NCBI GenBank assembly: GCA_031761405.1
Contig: JASEVX010000011.1
Location: 21,169,996 to 21,233,995 of the forward strand
Length of the DNA stretch: 64,000 bases
Source: Serripes groenlandicus
Lineage: Eukaryota; Mollusca; Bivalvia; Cardiida; Cardiidae
Direction of reading: 5' to 3'
Shown: positions 10,455 through 19,867 of the stretch, one piece after another
Numbering within the stretch: position 1 is the stretch's first letter
Layout: every line of letters begins with the position of its first letter
Program-made: the position numbers and the translations under genes
Notes under the pieces: model-generated
Databases searched by the model: none
What the model was told of the DNA's origin: nothing
The model's input: the letters and a program-made list of their open reading frames with translations, nothing else

Positions 10455-10861
10455 AAATTCTCCAGACAGTACATTGTTAACAGGTAAAAATTATCTCTTA
10501 CTGGCATTTTTCTGTAGATATTGAATTGGCTGTGGACTCAACCAAGATGATAATATTGTATTTGTTTGGGAAAAGGGATAATTTTGAGATTTATCTGGTT
10601 TTCTATTGTCTCCTCAGATTTATGATATAATTATGGTTCTGCCGCTGTCAGCTTATTGGTAACATGGGACATTACTTGTAGGTCATGTGACACATTTCCC
10701 AGGAGGATGCACTTCCATACCCTTTTTCTAGAACTGAAAACTGTTTCAGAGTGACTTCTGAACAGAAAATAAATATCTTCTGACATATTTATGATCTTTT
10801 ATGACGTTTTCATCAGTACTTCAGTAGTATCACAGCAGAAGTTGACTTGTCCATACTCCCT
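10455..10861. other. No gene seen
   Basis: No recognisable repeat or coding frame. Confidence 0.45.
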
Positions 10862-10945
10862 TTCACTAGGCTAGGAAAATGTTATTCGCCCAAGGGTATT
10901 CCACCATGACTCATGTGTGCAGGGATCAAACCCAGGACTTCCTGT
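10862..10945 (-). mobile_element. SINE fragment
   Basis: ACTAGGCTAGGAAAATGTTA, GGTATTCCACCATGACTC and GGATCAAACCCAGG match the body and B box of the type-1 SINE on the minus strand. Confidence 0.65.
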
Positions 10946-11035
10946 CTCAAGTCCCCTTGAACATTGAAAACTCATTGAACTCCTTAAAATTCAGAAATGA
11001 AAAGGTCATTCCAATAAATTCAGGTCACATGGTTA

Positions 11036-11430
11036 AAACCCTGTCACTAATGCAGACGACATTTGAGATCTTTGCAGCAGACAACTTTTGAAAACATTAT
11101 GGCAGATTGAGGTAGAAATTGGGATTAATGAACAATTTCTCATTTTCCCACAATGTTTTCAACTCAATTTATTGTTTTGTTTGGGTTAAAAGCCGTTTTC
11201 AACATTATTTCACTTATATCACACCAACAATTCACTTACTCATGGTTCCTGGGTAAACAAACCAGTACTACTAGGCTAGGAAACATGCCCTGCCCAAGGG
11301 CATTCCACCATGACAGCCACATCAATTCAATTGAAATTTTTTACTTATATCTATAACATTTTCCGTATTTTTGCCTAGATGGTTTCAAATTCATCTTGCA
11401 GTTTCGTTTTATGGATATGTGGGAAATGGT
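11036..11430 (-). mobile_element. TTAA-MITE with nested SINE tail
   Basis: Decayed R end with TTTGCAGCAGACAAC, weak palindrome, then CACAATGTTTTCAACTCAAT. After a SINE piece (11166-11318) the L arm continues with TTTTTGCCTAGATGG and ends ATATGTGGGAAATGG. Confidence 0.65.
11166..11318 (-). mobile_element. Type-1 SINE, 3' part
   Basis: Reverse tail AAGCCGTTTTCAACATTATT and body TGGTTCCTGGGTAAACAAAC, then GGCATTCCACCATGACAG. The tRNA head is missing. It lies inside an older TTAA-MITE. Confidence 0.75.
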
Positions 11431-11787
11431 TCAAGTAGTTGCAATGTCCTTATAACTGGACATAAGGCTTGAGGCATCCATAGGAAGGCATTATGGTCAC
11501 CAGATTGGTTCAATCATTGTCCAGTATTGTCCACTCTCGTAAATAAGTGACCGCATTCTGATTTAATGATATTTCATTTGTCCAAAAAGTGACAGCCCTT
11601 CAGACACAATGGCTGACCCTAACTGGTAACCTTCCCCGACCTTCCAAATCTAAATTGAAACCACTCTTTGTCCCCTTGAGCTAATTTTCTACATTTTTAA
11701 CCCATCACCTCAAATATATATTGATTCAATTGAAATCATTGGCAAAAACAGAAGAAAATTCTCAACAAATGAAAGACAAGTTCTCAA
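11431..11787. other. No gene seen
   Basis: No recognisable gene. A weak MITE-like piece (GAAATCATTGGCAAAAACAG) lies near 11733. Confidence 0.4.
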
Positions 11788-12613
11788 AACAAGAGGCCCA
11801 TGAGGGCCTATGCTCTACTGGTATGGTTCTTTGGTCATTTTCAATTTTCATAGTAAATGGAGGCTCTTTTGTGTTCACAAGCTGTATTATAGCAATTTTG
11901 ACAATTTCAAGGGCCATAATCCAGTCATGCAGGGGCACATCTGGCTGGTTTTCAAAAGGAACCAAGCTCTCATCAATATTTAACTACTATATAAGTTTGG
12001 TGAAGATCAGATGATAAATGGAGCCTCTTTTGTGTTCACAAGCTCTATTATAGCAATTTTGACAATTTCAAGGGCCATAATCCAGTCTTGCATTGGCTGA
12101 TCTGGCTGGTTTGCGAAAGGAACCGAGCTCTCATGGATATCTAACTACTGTATAAGTTTGATTGAGATACAATCAAAACTGAAGACTTTATCGAGTTCAC
12201 AAGCTCTATTATAGCAATTCTGACAATTTCAAGGGCCATAATCCAGTCTTGCATGGCCAGATCTGGCTGGTTTGCAAAAGGAACAAAGCTATCATTGATA
12301 CCTAACTACTGTGTAAGTTTGGTGAAGATCAGATAGTAAATGGAGCCTCTATTGTGTTCACAAGCTCTATTATAGCAATTTTGACAATTTCAAGGGCCAT
12401 AATCCAGTCTTGCATGGGCGGACCTGGCTGTTTTGCGAAAGGAATCGAGCTCTCATGTGTATCTAACTACTGTATAAGTTTGATTGAGATACAATCAAAA
12501 CTGAAGACTTTATCGCGTTCACAAGCAATTGTTTACGGACGGACAGACGCACGGACGACGGACACCACACCACGGCATAAGCTCTTCTGGCCTTTAGCCA
12601 GTAGAGCTAAAAA
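11788..12613 (+). mobile_element. AACAAGAG...CTAAAAA element, long form
   Basis: 5' hairpin AACAAGAGGCCCATGAGGGC. 3' hairpin CTGGCCTTTAGCCAG followed by TAGAGCTAAAAA. Upstream of the 3' hairpin is the CGGACGGACAGACGCACGGA stretch typical of this family. The centre is four diverged copies of a roughly 160 bp unit. No protein coding is evident. Confidence 0.82.
11864..12520 (+). repeat. Four tandem units of about 160 bp
   Basis: Each unit carries GTTCACAAGCTCTATTATAG, CAATTTTGACAATTTCAAGG and GCCATAATCCAGTC, at about 11876, 12035, 12196 and 12356. They form the core of the surrounding element. Confidence 0.8.
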
Positions 12614-12696
12614 TAAATGTGTGGCATGCCAATAACAAATATCTCTAACCAAATTCAGTGCAAATGACAAACAGAGAAGTCATCTGGTCAAACTGC

Positions 12697-12919
12697 TCAA
12701 CCCTTTCCCACAAATCTGCAGCAGACGACTTTGAAAACAAATGTGAAAAAACATGAAAATATGAATCAATGTAACAAAATTATTCAATAGAGTTGAAAAG
12801 ATTGTGGCAAAAGGGGAACTTGCTCATCATGAGCAATTTCTCCTTTTGCTACAATGTTTTTTTCAAAAGTTGTCTGCATCAGAGGCGTCAGAAGGCGTCT
12901 ATATAATGGAAAGTGTTAA
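12697..12919 (+). mobile_element. TTAA-MITE, near full length
   Basis: Left flank TCAA, right TTAA. L end CCCTTTCCCACAAATCTGCA is about 7 bp short (lacks the TACAA portion). Palindrome CTTGCTCATCATGAGCA. R end AGAGGCGTCAGAAGGCGTC. Confidence 0.85.
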
Positions 12920-12934
12920 CAGTATAAAAGTGGA

Positions 12935-13030
12935 ACAAAATGACAGAAAAGGAAAAAGTGGATCAAAATGACAGAAAAGGAAAAATTGCTCCCATCATGA
13001 ATTCAGTTTTTTCTTTTTTCATAATGTTTA
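12935..13030 (+). mobile_element. TTAA-MITE relic with short tandem duplication
   Basis: ACAAAATGACAGAAAAGGAA and a near-identical repeat 24 bp on (ATCAAAATGACAGAAAAGGA) precede a decayed palindrome. Confidence 0.45.
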
Positions 13031-13067
13031 CAAGTAACCAAATGTTAAATTACTTTATGCCACTTTC

Positions 13068-13250
13068 AACAGAATTCCAGTTATATATCATGGCATGTCC
13101 TGGGTACTTATTTATCCTGACACCCATGCATCATTTGTAATGCTATCCCTGATGAGTGACAAGGAGGGAAGTCATAACTACCATTTCTAAACTCTTTGGT
13201 ATGACCTGACCAGGCATCAAACCCTTGACAACCACTCTCAGGGCAGGACA
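13068..13250 (-). mobile_element. SINE, minus strand
   Basis: TTATTTATCCTGACACCC, GAGTGACAAGGAGGGAAGTC and GGTATGACCTGACCAGGCAT match the reversed body and B-box region. Tail and A box are decayed. Confidence 0.65.
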
Positions 13251-13258
13251 CTTTGTTT

Positions 13259-13510
13259 AAATTGTGTTTTACTCCTCTTTCAACAGAATTTCATTGATAT
13301 CAGGGCATTTACTGGGTAACATTAAGTTATACCGATATTTTTTATCCTGACACCATAATGCTTCATTCGTAATGCTATCCCCATAACCCTGAGTGCCAAG
13401 GAGGGAACTTCACTGTCATCACTACCATTTCTTAAGTCTTATGTATGACTGAAGATTGAACCCCGGTTTTCTGCGCCCAAGGCAAACACTTCAACCACTA
13501 CCCTTAGAGG
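13259..13510 (-). mobile_element. SINE, minus strand, nearly complete
   Basis: Reversed tail TACTCCTCTTTCAACAGAAT, body TTTATCCTGACACCATAATG and CCCTGAGTGCCAAGGAGGGA, and head AGATTGAACCCCGG then CAACCACTACCC. Second copy of the same SINE directly after 13068-13250. Confidence 0.7.
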
Positions 13511-13575
13511 AGACGATAAATATCATATTGTAGAAAGACCAGAGGTTTCTTCTGACAGACAGTCTGCAAACTGAC

Positions 13576-13764
13576 TTAACCCTTTCCAGCACAGATAATT
13601 CAACAGCAGACAACTTTGAAAACATATTGGCAAATATGTGAAATATCTCCATAAATAAGAGTTTAATCATTAAACAGAGTTGATTAAATTTTGACACAAT
13701 GTTTTCAAAAATTGTCGTCTGCTGCAAATGTGTCGGAATGCGTCTGCAAGCTGGAAAGGGTTAA
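13576..13764 (+). mobile_element. TTAA-MITE, palindrome deleted
   Basis: TTAA on both sides. Both ends present, but the central hairpin is missing between GAGTTGATTAAATTTTG and ACACAATGTTTTC. Confidence 0.85.
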
Positions 13765-13867
13765 AGATTGTTTCTTTGTTTTTCTGTATTACGTGACAAA
13801 AATAAGAAGCAGTACTGTTTGAAAAGAGAAGTGATTTTCACAAAAGCCATGGCAACAAAATATTCCA

Positions 13868-13935
13868 ATAATGTTTTCGTTTTCAAAAGCTGTCTGCTGT
13901 TCAAATGTCGAAAAGTCATCTGATTTGAAGGACTT
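13868..13935 (+). mobile_element. TTAA-MITE, R-arm fragment
   Basis: AATGTTTTCGTTTTCAAAAG then CTGTCTGCTGTTCAAATGTC. Terminus absent. Confidence 0.45.
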
Positions 13936-13937
13936 AT

Positions 13938-13997
13938 TCAATTCTCAGACAGAGTCCTTCTGCTTTTCAATGATAATAGGGGAAGCAGATGACAGCC
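13938..13997 (+). repeat. Short dispersed repeat (pairs with 14781-14850)
   Basis: CAGACAGAGTCCTTCTGC and GATAATAGGGGAAGCAGATG recur at 14781-14850 as CAGACAGAGTCTGTCTG and GATAATAGGGGGCAGCAGAT. Origin unknown. Confidence 0.55.
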
Positions 13998-14006
13998 GTC
14001 CATCCA

Positions 14007-14235
14007 TTAACCCTTTCCCACATACAACAATTCTGCAGCAGACGACTTTGAACATATTTTGTCAAAAAATAGAAAATCTCTTTAATTGAATAGATAACCT
14101 ATGACTTAAAGTGGAAAACATTGTGGCAAAAGGAGAAATTGCTCGTTTTGAGCAATTTCTTCTTTTGTCACTATGTTTTCAAAACGCCGTCTGCTGCAGA
14201 GGCGTCAGAAAGCGTCTATATGAGGGAAAGGGTTC
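14007..14235 (+). mobile_element. TTAA-MITE, full length
   Basis: Left TTAA, right TTCA. GCTCGTTTTGAGC loop class. R end AGAGGCGTCAGAAAGCGTCT then ATATGAGGGAAAGGG. The next copy abuts it directly. Confidence 0.92.
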
Positions 14236-14436
14236 ACCGTTTCCCACATACAACCAAACAGCTGGCAGACTGCTTTCAGATAACATCAAGACTGAACTAT
14301 GGAAACCCTCTATAAAGGAAAGTTGTACGATTGAATAGGGCTGAAAACATAATTGTAGCAAAAAGGTGAAATCGCTCGAGATTTCTGCAGAAGATGCATC
14401 AAAATGTTTTTTTGCAAATTTGGAGAAGTTACTTTA
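14236..14436 (+). mobile_element. TTAA-MITE, degenerate
   Basis: CCGTTTCCCACATACAACCA at left, GGGCTGAAAACATAATTGTA inside, decayed R end and TTAA. Head-to-tail with the preceding copy. Confidence 0.6.
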
Positions 14437-14439
14437 ACC

Positions 14440-14525
14440 TCACACATTTAATGCATGTAAAGCACAGACAAAACAACTTTTGAAAAAACATTCGGACAAA
14501 AAAGAGGAATTGCTCATTTTTTAGC
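14440..14525 (+). mobile_element. TTAA-MITE relic
   Basis: ACAACTTTTGAAAAAACATT and GGACAAAAAAGAGGAATTGC. Ends not recognisable. Confidence 0.4.
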
Positions 14526-14729
14526 CTAAGTGTTATCAAAGTTGCAGTGTCAAATCCAGGATGCGAAAAGAAGGGGGGAATTTTGACGGAAAATTGATTT
14601 TATGAACAAATTCTGGCATTTTTCCTTCTATGTCTATGTAAAAAAAATCCCCCTTGTTCCATACACATTTCGGGGGAAATATTCAACACAGTATGAGAAT
14701 TAGCACAATCCACCCCCCTCCTAGATTGG

Positions 14730-14850
14730 ACACCAAGTTGTCTGCTGCAGCATTGATGTGCGTGGGTAAGGGTAATTCAAATGACAGACAGAGTCTGTCT
14801 GTTTCTGGAGGATAATAGGGGGCAGCAGATGACACCCAGTCATGCTTTAT
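14730..14850. repeat. MITE L-end fragment and short repeat
   Basis: At 14735-14775 a minus-strand L end (GTTGTCTGCTGCAGCATTGA then GTGGGTAAGGG) is followed by the second copy of the repeat at 13938. Confidence 0.5.
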
Positions 14851-14897
14851 TTGGACAGACCAAACATGTGGACCCATTTGGATAGAACAAACATCAA

Positions 14898-15134
14898 CCA
14901 TTCTCACTTTCTGCATGAGACAATTCTGCAGCGGTCGACTTTGATAAAAAAATATTGGCAAAAGAGTGAAAAATATCTCCACGAATGGGAGTTTAATAAT
15001 TAAATAAGAGTTGAAAACAATGTGGCAAAAGGAGAAATTGCTTGTTTTGAAAAATGTCCTCCTTTTCCACAATGTTTTCAAAAGTCGTCTGCCGCAGATG
15101 CGTAAGAAAGTGTCTATAGGTGGGAAAGGGTTAA
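14898..15134 (+). mobile_element. TTAA-MITE with host flank copied over its L end
   Basis: The body from AATTCTGCAGCGGTCGAC to the R terminus GGTGGGAAAGGG and TTAA is normal. Instead of CCCTTTCCCTCATACGAC the left side reads ACCATTCTCACTTTCTGCAT then GAGAC. That matches the host DNA just right of the element (ACCATTCACTTTCTGCATGA at about 15134). Confidence 0.8.
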
Positions 15135-15185
15135 CCATTCACTTTCTGCATGAGACCGTGATTGCCTTTTTTTGCCCTTAATCAC

Positions 15186-15415
15186 AAATGCAGACACTTT
15201 AAGCTTTCAGCCGTCTCTGCAGCAGACGACTTTAGAACACATTGTGACAAAAAGGGGGAAACTGCAATTTAAAATCACTATCCCCTTTCGCCACAACGTT
15301 TTTCAACTCTATTCAATAAATTAAGTTTCGTTTATAAAGATATTCTGTGGTTTTAATACCAACATGTTTTCAAAGTCCTATTGCTACAGATCTCATGTAT
15401 ATGGGAAAGGGTTAA
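15186..15415 (-). mobile_element. TTAA-MITE, old type
   Basis: R-end remnant TTTCAGCCGTCTCTGCAGCA, decayed palindrome, L arm CAACTCTATTCAATAAATTA and L terminus ATGGGAAAGGG plus TTAA. Confidence 0.75.
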
Positions 15416-15476
15416 AACAAACAGTGCATCATCTGCTTGTGGATTATTGCAAACACTTATTACCACAATAACGATG

Positions 15477-15530
15477 TTAACCCTTTCCCACATTCAGACG
15501 CTTTCTGAAGCCATGTAGCAGAGGACTTAA
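15477..15530 (-). mobile_element. TTAA-MITE, R-end fragment
   Basis: 54 bp: TTAA, CCCTTTCCCACATTCAGACG, CTTTCTGAAGCC, then a TTAA shared with the next copy. Confidence 0.65.
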
Positions 15531-15735
15531 ACCTTTCCCGCATAGAGACGCTTTCAGACGCCTCTGCAGCAGACAACTTTTGAAAACATAATTATGGCAA
15601 AAGGAGAAATTACTCCATTTGTCACAATGTTTTCAAGTTGATTCTATAACAAATTTTTCATTTTTAGAGATTTTTCAAATGATTGACTTCATGTTTTCGA
15701 ATTCATCTGATTTGTTGTATGTCGGAATGGGTTAA
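15527..15735 (-). mobile_element. TTAA-MITE, old type
   Basis: TTAA on both sides. R end ACGCTTTCAGACGCCTCTGC is well kept. The palindrome is shortened and the L terminus is TGTCGGAATGGG. Confidence 0.8.
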
Positions 15736-15740
15736 GAAAA

Positions 15741-15914
15741 TGTTTAGGCAAATGGAGAAATCGCTTACCGGTATCAAAAAGCTATTTCTCCATTTGCCAC
15801 AATGTTTTTACTTCCATTCAATAATCATACTTTCTTTTACATAGATTTTCATATCTTTGCCAAGATGTTGTCAGTCTTCTGCTGCAGATTTGTTGTTTGT
15901 AGGAATGCGGTTAA
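15741..15914 (-). mobile_element. TTAA-MITE, R end lost
   Basis: Starts in the interior (GGCAAATGGAGAAATCGC). The L arm is complete to GTCTTCTGCTGCAGATTTGT, a decayed terminus and TTAA. Confidence 0.7.
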
Positions 15915-16079
15915 TACATACAATTTGGAAATATCTTTCTTGCAAATGACAATACTCAAAGGTCACAAGGTCATGAAAGTCATTGACATTCCAACCCAGA
16001 CAATAGGATAGTCCAATGCAATCTATTTAATGAGTTGTTTAATTAATCAAATTGCATAATATAACCTTTTCTTTTTTAA
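15915..16079. other. No gene seen
   Basis: Short spacer without recognisable features. Confidence 0.4.
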
Positions 16080-16160
16080 CAATTCTCCCACATACAGTCC
16101 CTTTTTGAACACATCTGCATCGACGTTTGAAAACATTGTGACAAAAAGATTGATTGAGTG
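16080..16160 (-). mobile_element. TTAA-MITE, R-end fragment
   Basis: TCTCCCACATACAGTCCC, then ATCTGCATCGACG and TTTGAAAACATTGTGACA. Truncated after the first palindrome arm. Confidence 0.55.
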
Positions 16161-16271
16161 CTGGAACAAATTGTGTGAAGCCTGTGCGGTAAGTATAGAG
16201 CCAGACCAGCTGGCACATCTGTCCAACCAGGCTCTCAATTACGGTTGGAGACTAAACTCCACCTTTATATC

Positions 16272-16369
16272 TATGACAAAAAGTGGAAAACATTGTGGCA
16301 AAAGGAGAAATTGCACGTTTTGTGCAATTTCTTCTTTTGTCACTATGTTTTCAAAAAGCCGTCTGCTGT
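16272..16369 (+). mobile_element. TTAA-MITE, R half of a young copy
   Basis: From ATGACAAAAAGTGGAAAACA through the CACGTTTTGTG loop to AGCCGTCTGCTGTAGA. The L half and the R terminus are missing although the rest is almost unmutated. Confidence 0.8.
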
Positions 16370-16432
16370 AGATATTCCTAGATTTAGCTTGGATGATGCT
16401 TCCAAATGCATTGCTTTTACAAGTTCATTTTA

Positions 16433-16585
16433 AACAAGAGCGCCATGGCGCAAACGCCAATGCGAATCTGTTTTTTTCTAAGATGAACAAGGGGCATTAC
16501 TGGTTTAATTATTATTAGAGCCAGAGTTATCTGATTGGTATAGACATACCAAACCTTTTTTCTTCGAAAACAGACAAACTAAAAA
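16433..16585 (+). mobile_element. AACAAGAG...CTAAAAA element, short form
   Basis: 5' hairpin AACAAGAGCGCCATGGCGCA. Body has AAGGGGCATTACTGGTTTAA and GTATAGACATACCAA, shared with 32590-32995. Ends AGACAAACTAAAAA before a T. Confidence 0.65.
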
Positions 16586-16654
16586 TCAGCATTTCGGGAC
16601 ATGAAAAAGCTGATTTTCTAGGTCTAGATAAGGGGCGTTTATGCTTATTTGACC

Positions 16655-16700
16655 CTCAAACCCTATGTTGTGGTGACTCAAAAGAATTGTCTCAGTTTAG
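16655..16700 (+). mobile_element. Half of a CCTATGTTGTGGGTACTC fold-back MITE
   Basis: AAACCCTATGTTGTGGTGAC then TCAAAAGAATTGTCTCAG. The opposite half type is at 17384-17437. A complete copy is at 28602-28666. Confidence 0.6.
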
Positions 16701-16766
16701 GTTTTGCTTTTATAAAAATTGTGGGCCAAAGAGCTAAATACCTCTCCTTATCTGGACCTCCGGTTG

Positions 16767-17195
16767 TTAACCTTGAAGCAGACGAAATTTGAAAATATTG
16801 TGGCAAAAAGAAGAAATTGCTTGTCATGAGCAATTTCTACTTTTGCCACAATGTTTTCAACCCTGTTCAAAATTAATATACTTTTGATATTTAGAATTTT
16901 TTTTCATCTTTTTGCCCAGATGTATATAGACGCTTTCTGACGCCTCTGAAGCCGATGGCTTTTTGAATACATAGTAACAAAAGAAGGAATTGCTCAAAAC
17001 AAGCAATTTCTCCTTTTGACACACTGTTTTCCACTTTTAGTCATAGGTTATCCATTCAATTATAGAGAATTTCTATTTTTTGTCAAAATATAATCAAAGT
17101 CGTCTGCTGCAGAATTGTAATGTAATGTAATTGTAAGGCAAAGGGCTGAAAGTGGCCTGCTCCAGATTTGTTGTATTATGTGGGAAAAGGGTTAA
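16767..17195 (-). mobile_element. Old TTAA-MITE interrupted by a younger one
   Basis: Outer copy: TTAA, CTTGAAGCAGACG, palindrome TTGCTTGTCATGAGCAA, L arm TTTTTGCCCAGATG. The inner copy lies at 16921-17147. The outer L end resumes GCCTGCTCCAGATTTGTTGT and ends GGGAAAAGGG plus TTAA. Confidence 0.8.
16921..17147 (-). mobile_element. Nested young TTAA-MITE lacking outermost bases
   Basis: Starts ATATAGACGCTTTCTGACGC without CCCTTTCCCTC and ends at a decayed AAGGCAAAGGG. Contains a short ATGTAATGTAATTGTA expansion beside its L terminus. Flanking TTAA motifs are gone. Confidence 0.78.
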
Positions 17196-17574
17196 TCTAT
17201 AAGAACTATACTAAATCATCAGTTTTGATTAGAAGGTGCGAGGAGACTGGTCCTCAATTGTCAATTGTTCCCTTGTGGAGAAAAGCTAAGCTCTGGATAT
17301 AAGCTCTAGATAAGTTGTTTCTAACATGTCATTAAGTCCTTATTATAGCACCCTCTAACCCAGTCTTTGCTTAAAAAGATTCGTCTCAATGGGACGGTTC
17401 TTTTGAGCACCCACAACATAGGATTTGATTGGGTAATAGGAGTAATATCGTGTGAAAAGGAGATGTTTATCCCTCGTTATCTAGGACCACTAGGAAATTG
17501 ATGAAAAACTGGCTGCTAATCTTGGAGAAAGGAAATCAATATGGGAAGTCTTGTACATACCTTGGTATAACCTA
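17196..17574. other. Fold-back MITE half, otherwise no gene
   Basis: Only 17384-17437 is recognisable (TCGTCTCAATGGGACGGTTC then TTTTGAGCACCCACAACATA), the right half of the CCTATGTTGTGG MITE. Confidence 0.5.
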
Positions 17575-17724
17575 TTCCCCCAGCAGACAACAATTCTGCA
17601 GCACACGACTTGGCCAAAAGTCTAGGCATGTAAAATGATCAAATTTGTGATGGCAAATCACTATAAATGAAAGTATAATTAGTGAATTCAGGTGCAAACA
17701 TCTTCTAACGATGAGCAATTTCTA
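17575..17724 (+). mobile_element. TTAA-MITE, R end lost
   Basis: CAACAATTCTGCAGCACACG at left and GATGAGCAATTTCTA at right, with a decayed interior. Confidence 0.55.
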
Positions 17725-17946
17725 TCCCTTTCACATATACAACAAATCTGCAGCAGACGACTTTGAACATAATTTTTTTTTTTGTCAACAAATAGGAAAT
17801 CTCTATAATTGAATGGATAACCTATGACTAACAGTGGAAAACATTGTGGCAAAAGGAGAAATTGCTCAAAACTTTTGTCACTATGTTTTTAAAAAGCCGT
17901 CTGCTGCAGAGGCGTCAGAAAGCATCTATGTGAGGGAAAGGGTTAA
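17725..17946 (+). mobile_element. TTAA-MITE, shortened palindrome
   Basis: CCCTTTCACATATACAACAA, CTGCAGCAGACGAC, a T-run insertion, then GAGAAATTGCTCAAAAC joined to TTTTGTCACTATG (one palindrome arm lost). R terminus GTGAGGGAAAGGG plus TTAA. Confidence 0.85.
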
Positions 17947-18307
17947 TTAAAGCAACAATGTTTTCAGAAATGCTTCTTTTTCAACAATACTTCAAAGGTC
18001 GTCTGTTAATTGCAGAAGCATTACATTGCATATTTATCTTTTCAAGATGGGATATGCGCCCCCGCAAACTTTTAACTGAACATGACACATGGGAAGACCC
18101 AATTTTTGGGCAAAAACTTTTGATGATAAAAGTGACTCATTTCTTTCCAGTTAATGTCAGGAAATATCACGAGGAATCGAGACAAAAAATGCATGCCTTG
18201 TCGCTACATAGCATGTTTCCGAATGACAAAAACTACGACAGAATGCACTGCAATTGTTAAGCGAACCACTACCAATTTAACCAATACCCTAAAACAAAAA
18301 TTTAAAC

Positions 18308-18545
18308 GCTTTTCCAATGATACACTGTTTCTGACGCCCCTGCAGCAAACGGCTTTAGAAAACATTGTGTCAAAAGTAGAAATTGCTCATATTGAGCAAT
18401 TTCTCCTTTTGTCACAAATTTCTTGTCTACAAAATGGCAAATGGAGAAAATTGCTTGTTTTGAGCAATGTCTTTATTTACCACAATGTTTTCTTATGTTG
18501 GTTTGAAGAGGTGTCAAAAGTCGTCTATATCAGCGAAACGGTTAT
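18308..18545 (-). mobile_element. Two TTAA-MITE fragments
   Basis: 18308-18420 holds an R end (TTTCTGACGCCCCTGCAGCA) and an intact palindrome. 18428-18545 holds a second palindrome (AGAAAATTGCTTGTTTTGAG) and a decayed arm. Neither keeps TTAA. Confidence 0.6.
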
Positions 18546-18770
18546 GGTTCAAAAGTTGGTGGCACAGACATTTTTCTGTACATAAATGGGTTATCATAAC
18601 AGTTATGAAATTACAAAATTTACATAAATGTGTACCGGTATATCATATCTAAGCAAAATTTGACACTACAAAAACAGACTGTGTGAAAAACTCACATAAA
18701 GAAAGTAAAAAATCGTAGAAAATAAAGTGATACCCAGTGTGCTTTGTGCACCCTTTGCCTTCGTCATTTT
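18546..18770. other. No gene seen
   Basis: Spacer without recognisable features. Confidence 0.4.
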
Positions 18771-18998
18771 TTAACCCTTCCCTCATATAGACGCTTTCTG
18801 ACACCTCTGCAGCAGATGGCTTTTTGAAAACATAGTGACAAAAGAAGAAATTGCACAAAACGTGCAATTTCTCCTTTTGCCACAATGTTTTCCACTTTTT
18901 GTCATAGGTTATCCATTCAATTTTAGAGATTTTCTAATTGTTTAGGAAATCTGTTCAAAGTCGTCTGCTGCAGAATTGTCGTATGAGGGAAAGGGTTA
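18771..18998 (-). mobile_element. TTAA-MITE, full length
   Basis: 228 bp, TTAA on both sides, CAC/GTG loop class with CACTTTTTGTCAT. First of three head-to-tail or head-to-head copies. Confidence 0.92.
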
Positions 18999-19218
18999 AA
19001 ACCTTTTCCAACATACACCCGCTTTCTGACACCTTTACAGCAGACAGCATTTGAAAGCAGTGTGACAAAAGGAGAGATTGCTCATAAAGAGCAATTCATC
19101 TTTTAGCCACAATGATTTAAACTCTCTTTATACTAATTAATAGAGATTTTTAATATTTTTGCCCAGCTTTTTTACATAATAGACTGCTGCAGATTTGTCT
19201 TATAGTTGGATAAGGTTA
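18995..19218 (-). mobile_element. TTAA-MITE, old, sharing a TTAA
   Basis: Starts at the TTAA of the previous copy (AACCTTTTCCAACATACACC). R end CGCTTTCTGACACCTTTACA, L end GACTGCTGCAGATTTGTC. Right flank decayed. Confidence 0.75.
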
Positions 19219-19450
19219 TCCATTTTACACATACAAGAAATCTGCAGCAGACATCTTCGAAACCATTTAGGCAGAGGTTACAATGGAAAATCCCTATAAA
19301 TGAAGGTAAAATTACTGAAAAAAGTTGTAAACATTGTGGCAAAAGGAGAAATTGCTTGTTTTGAACATTTTCTTCTTTTGACACAATGTTTTCAAGAAGT
19401 CGTCCTCTGCAGACGCATTGGAATGCATTTATATGTGGGAAACGGTTTAA
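19216..19450 (+). mobile_element. TTAA-MITE, old, third in chain
   Basis: Decayed L terminus with ACATACAAGAAATCTGCAGC. R arm GTCGTCCTCTGCAGACGCAT, then GTGGGAAACGG and TTAA. Confidence 0.75.
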
Positions 19451-19489
19451 TTAAGGTTAGAACTTGTCCATGATATACAGACATATATG

Positions 19490-19560
19490 ATTCTTTTGCA
19501 GCAGATGCCTTTAGAAAACATAGTTGACATGGGAAATTAAACTCTATATCTCAATTCAGT
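19490..19560 (-). mobile_element. TTAA-MITE, R-end fragment
   Basis: TCTTTTGCAGCAGATGCC then TTTAGAAAACATAGTTGACA. Confidence 0.5.
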
Positions 19561-19583
19561 TTTTCTATTTTTTTCTCCAAAAT

Positions 19584-19790
19584 TTAACCCTTTCCTAGTC
19601 ATATGACAATTCTGCAGTAGACGACTTTGAACATATTTTTAAAAAAAAAAATCTAAAATCTCTATAATTGAATGGATAACCTATGACTAAAAGTGGAAAA
19701 CATCGTGGCAAAAGGAGAAATTGTTCATGTTTTCAAAAAGCCGTCTGCTGCAGAAGCGTCAGAAAGCGTCTATATGAGGGAAAGGGTTAA
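19584..19790 (+). mobile_element. TTAA-MITE, palindrome collapsed
   Basis: TTAA on both sides, both ends intact. The central hairpin is deleted: GAGAAATTGTTC runs directly into ATGTTTTCAAAAAGCC. Confidence 0.9.
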
Positions 19791-19867
19791 AAATGAATGG
19801 TTCAGTTTTTCCCAAGATGCATCTGTTACCCCGAGTATAAACTTAATTGATGCATGTGCATATTTAC

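Noticed and set aside
14683..15138. 151-codon minus-strand frame, the longest seen
   Set aside because: Overlaps a MITE and neighbouring repeat fragments. Composition is repeat-like with no domain.
16655..17437. One fold-back MITE split by the 700 bp between its halves
   Set aside because: The halves at 16655 and 17384 have different divergence and the intervening DNA is not one element, so they are more likely two separate relics.
17958..18260. 100-codon frame between MITEs as a host exon
   Set aside because: No recognisable domain, its start overlaps a MITE remnant, and no splice or promoter context is convincing.
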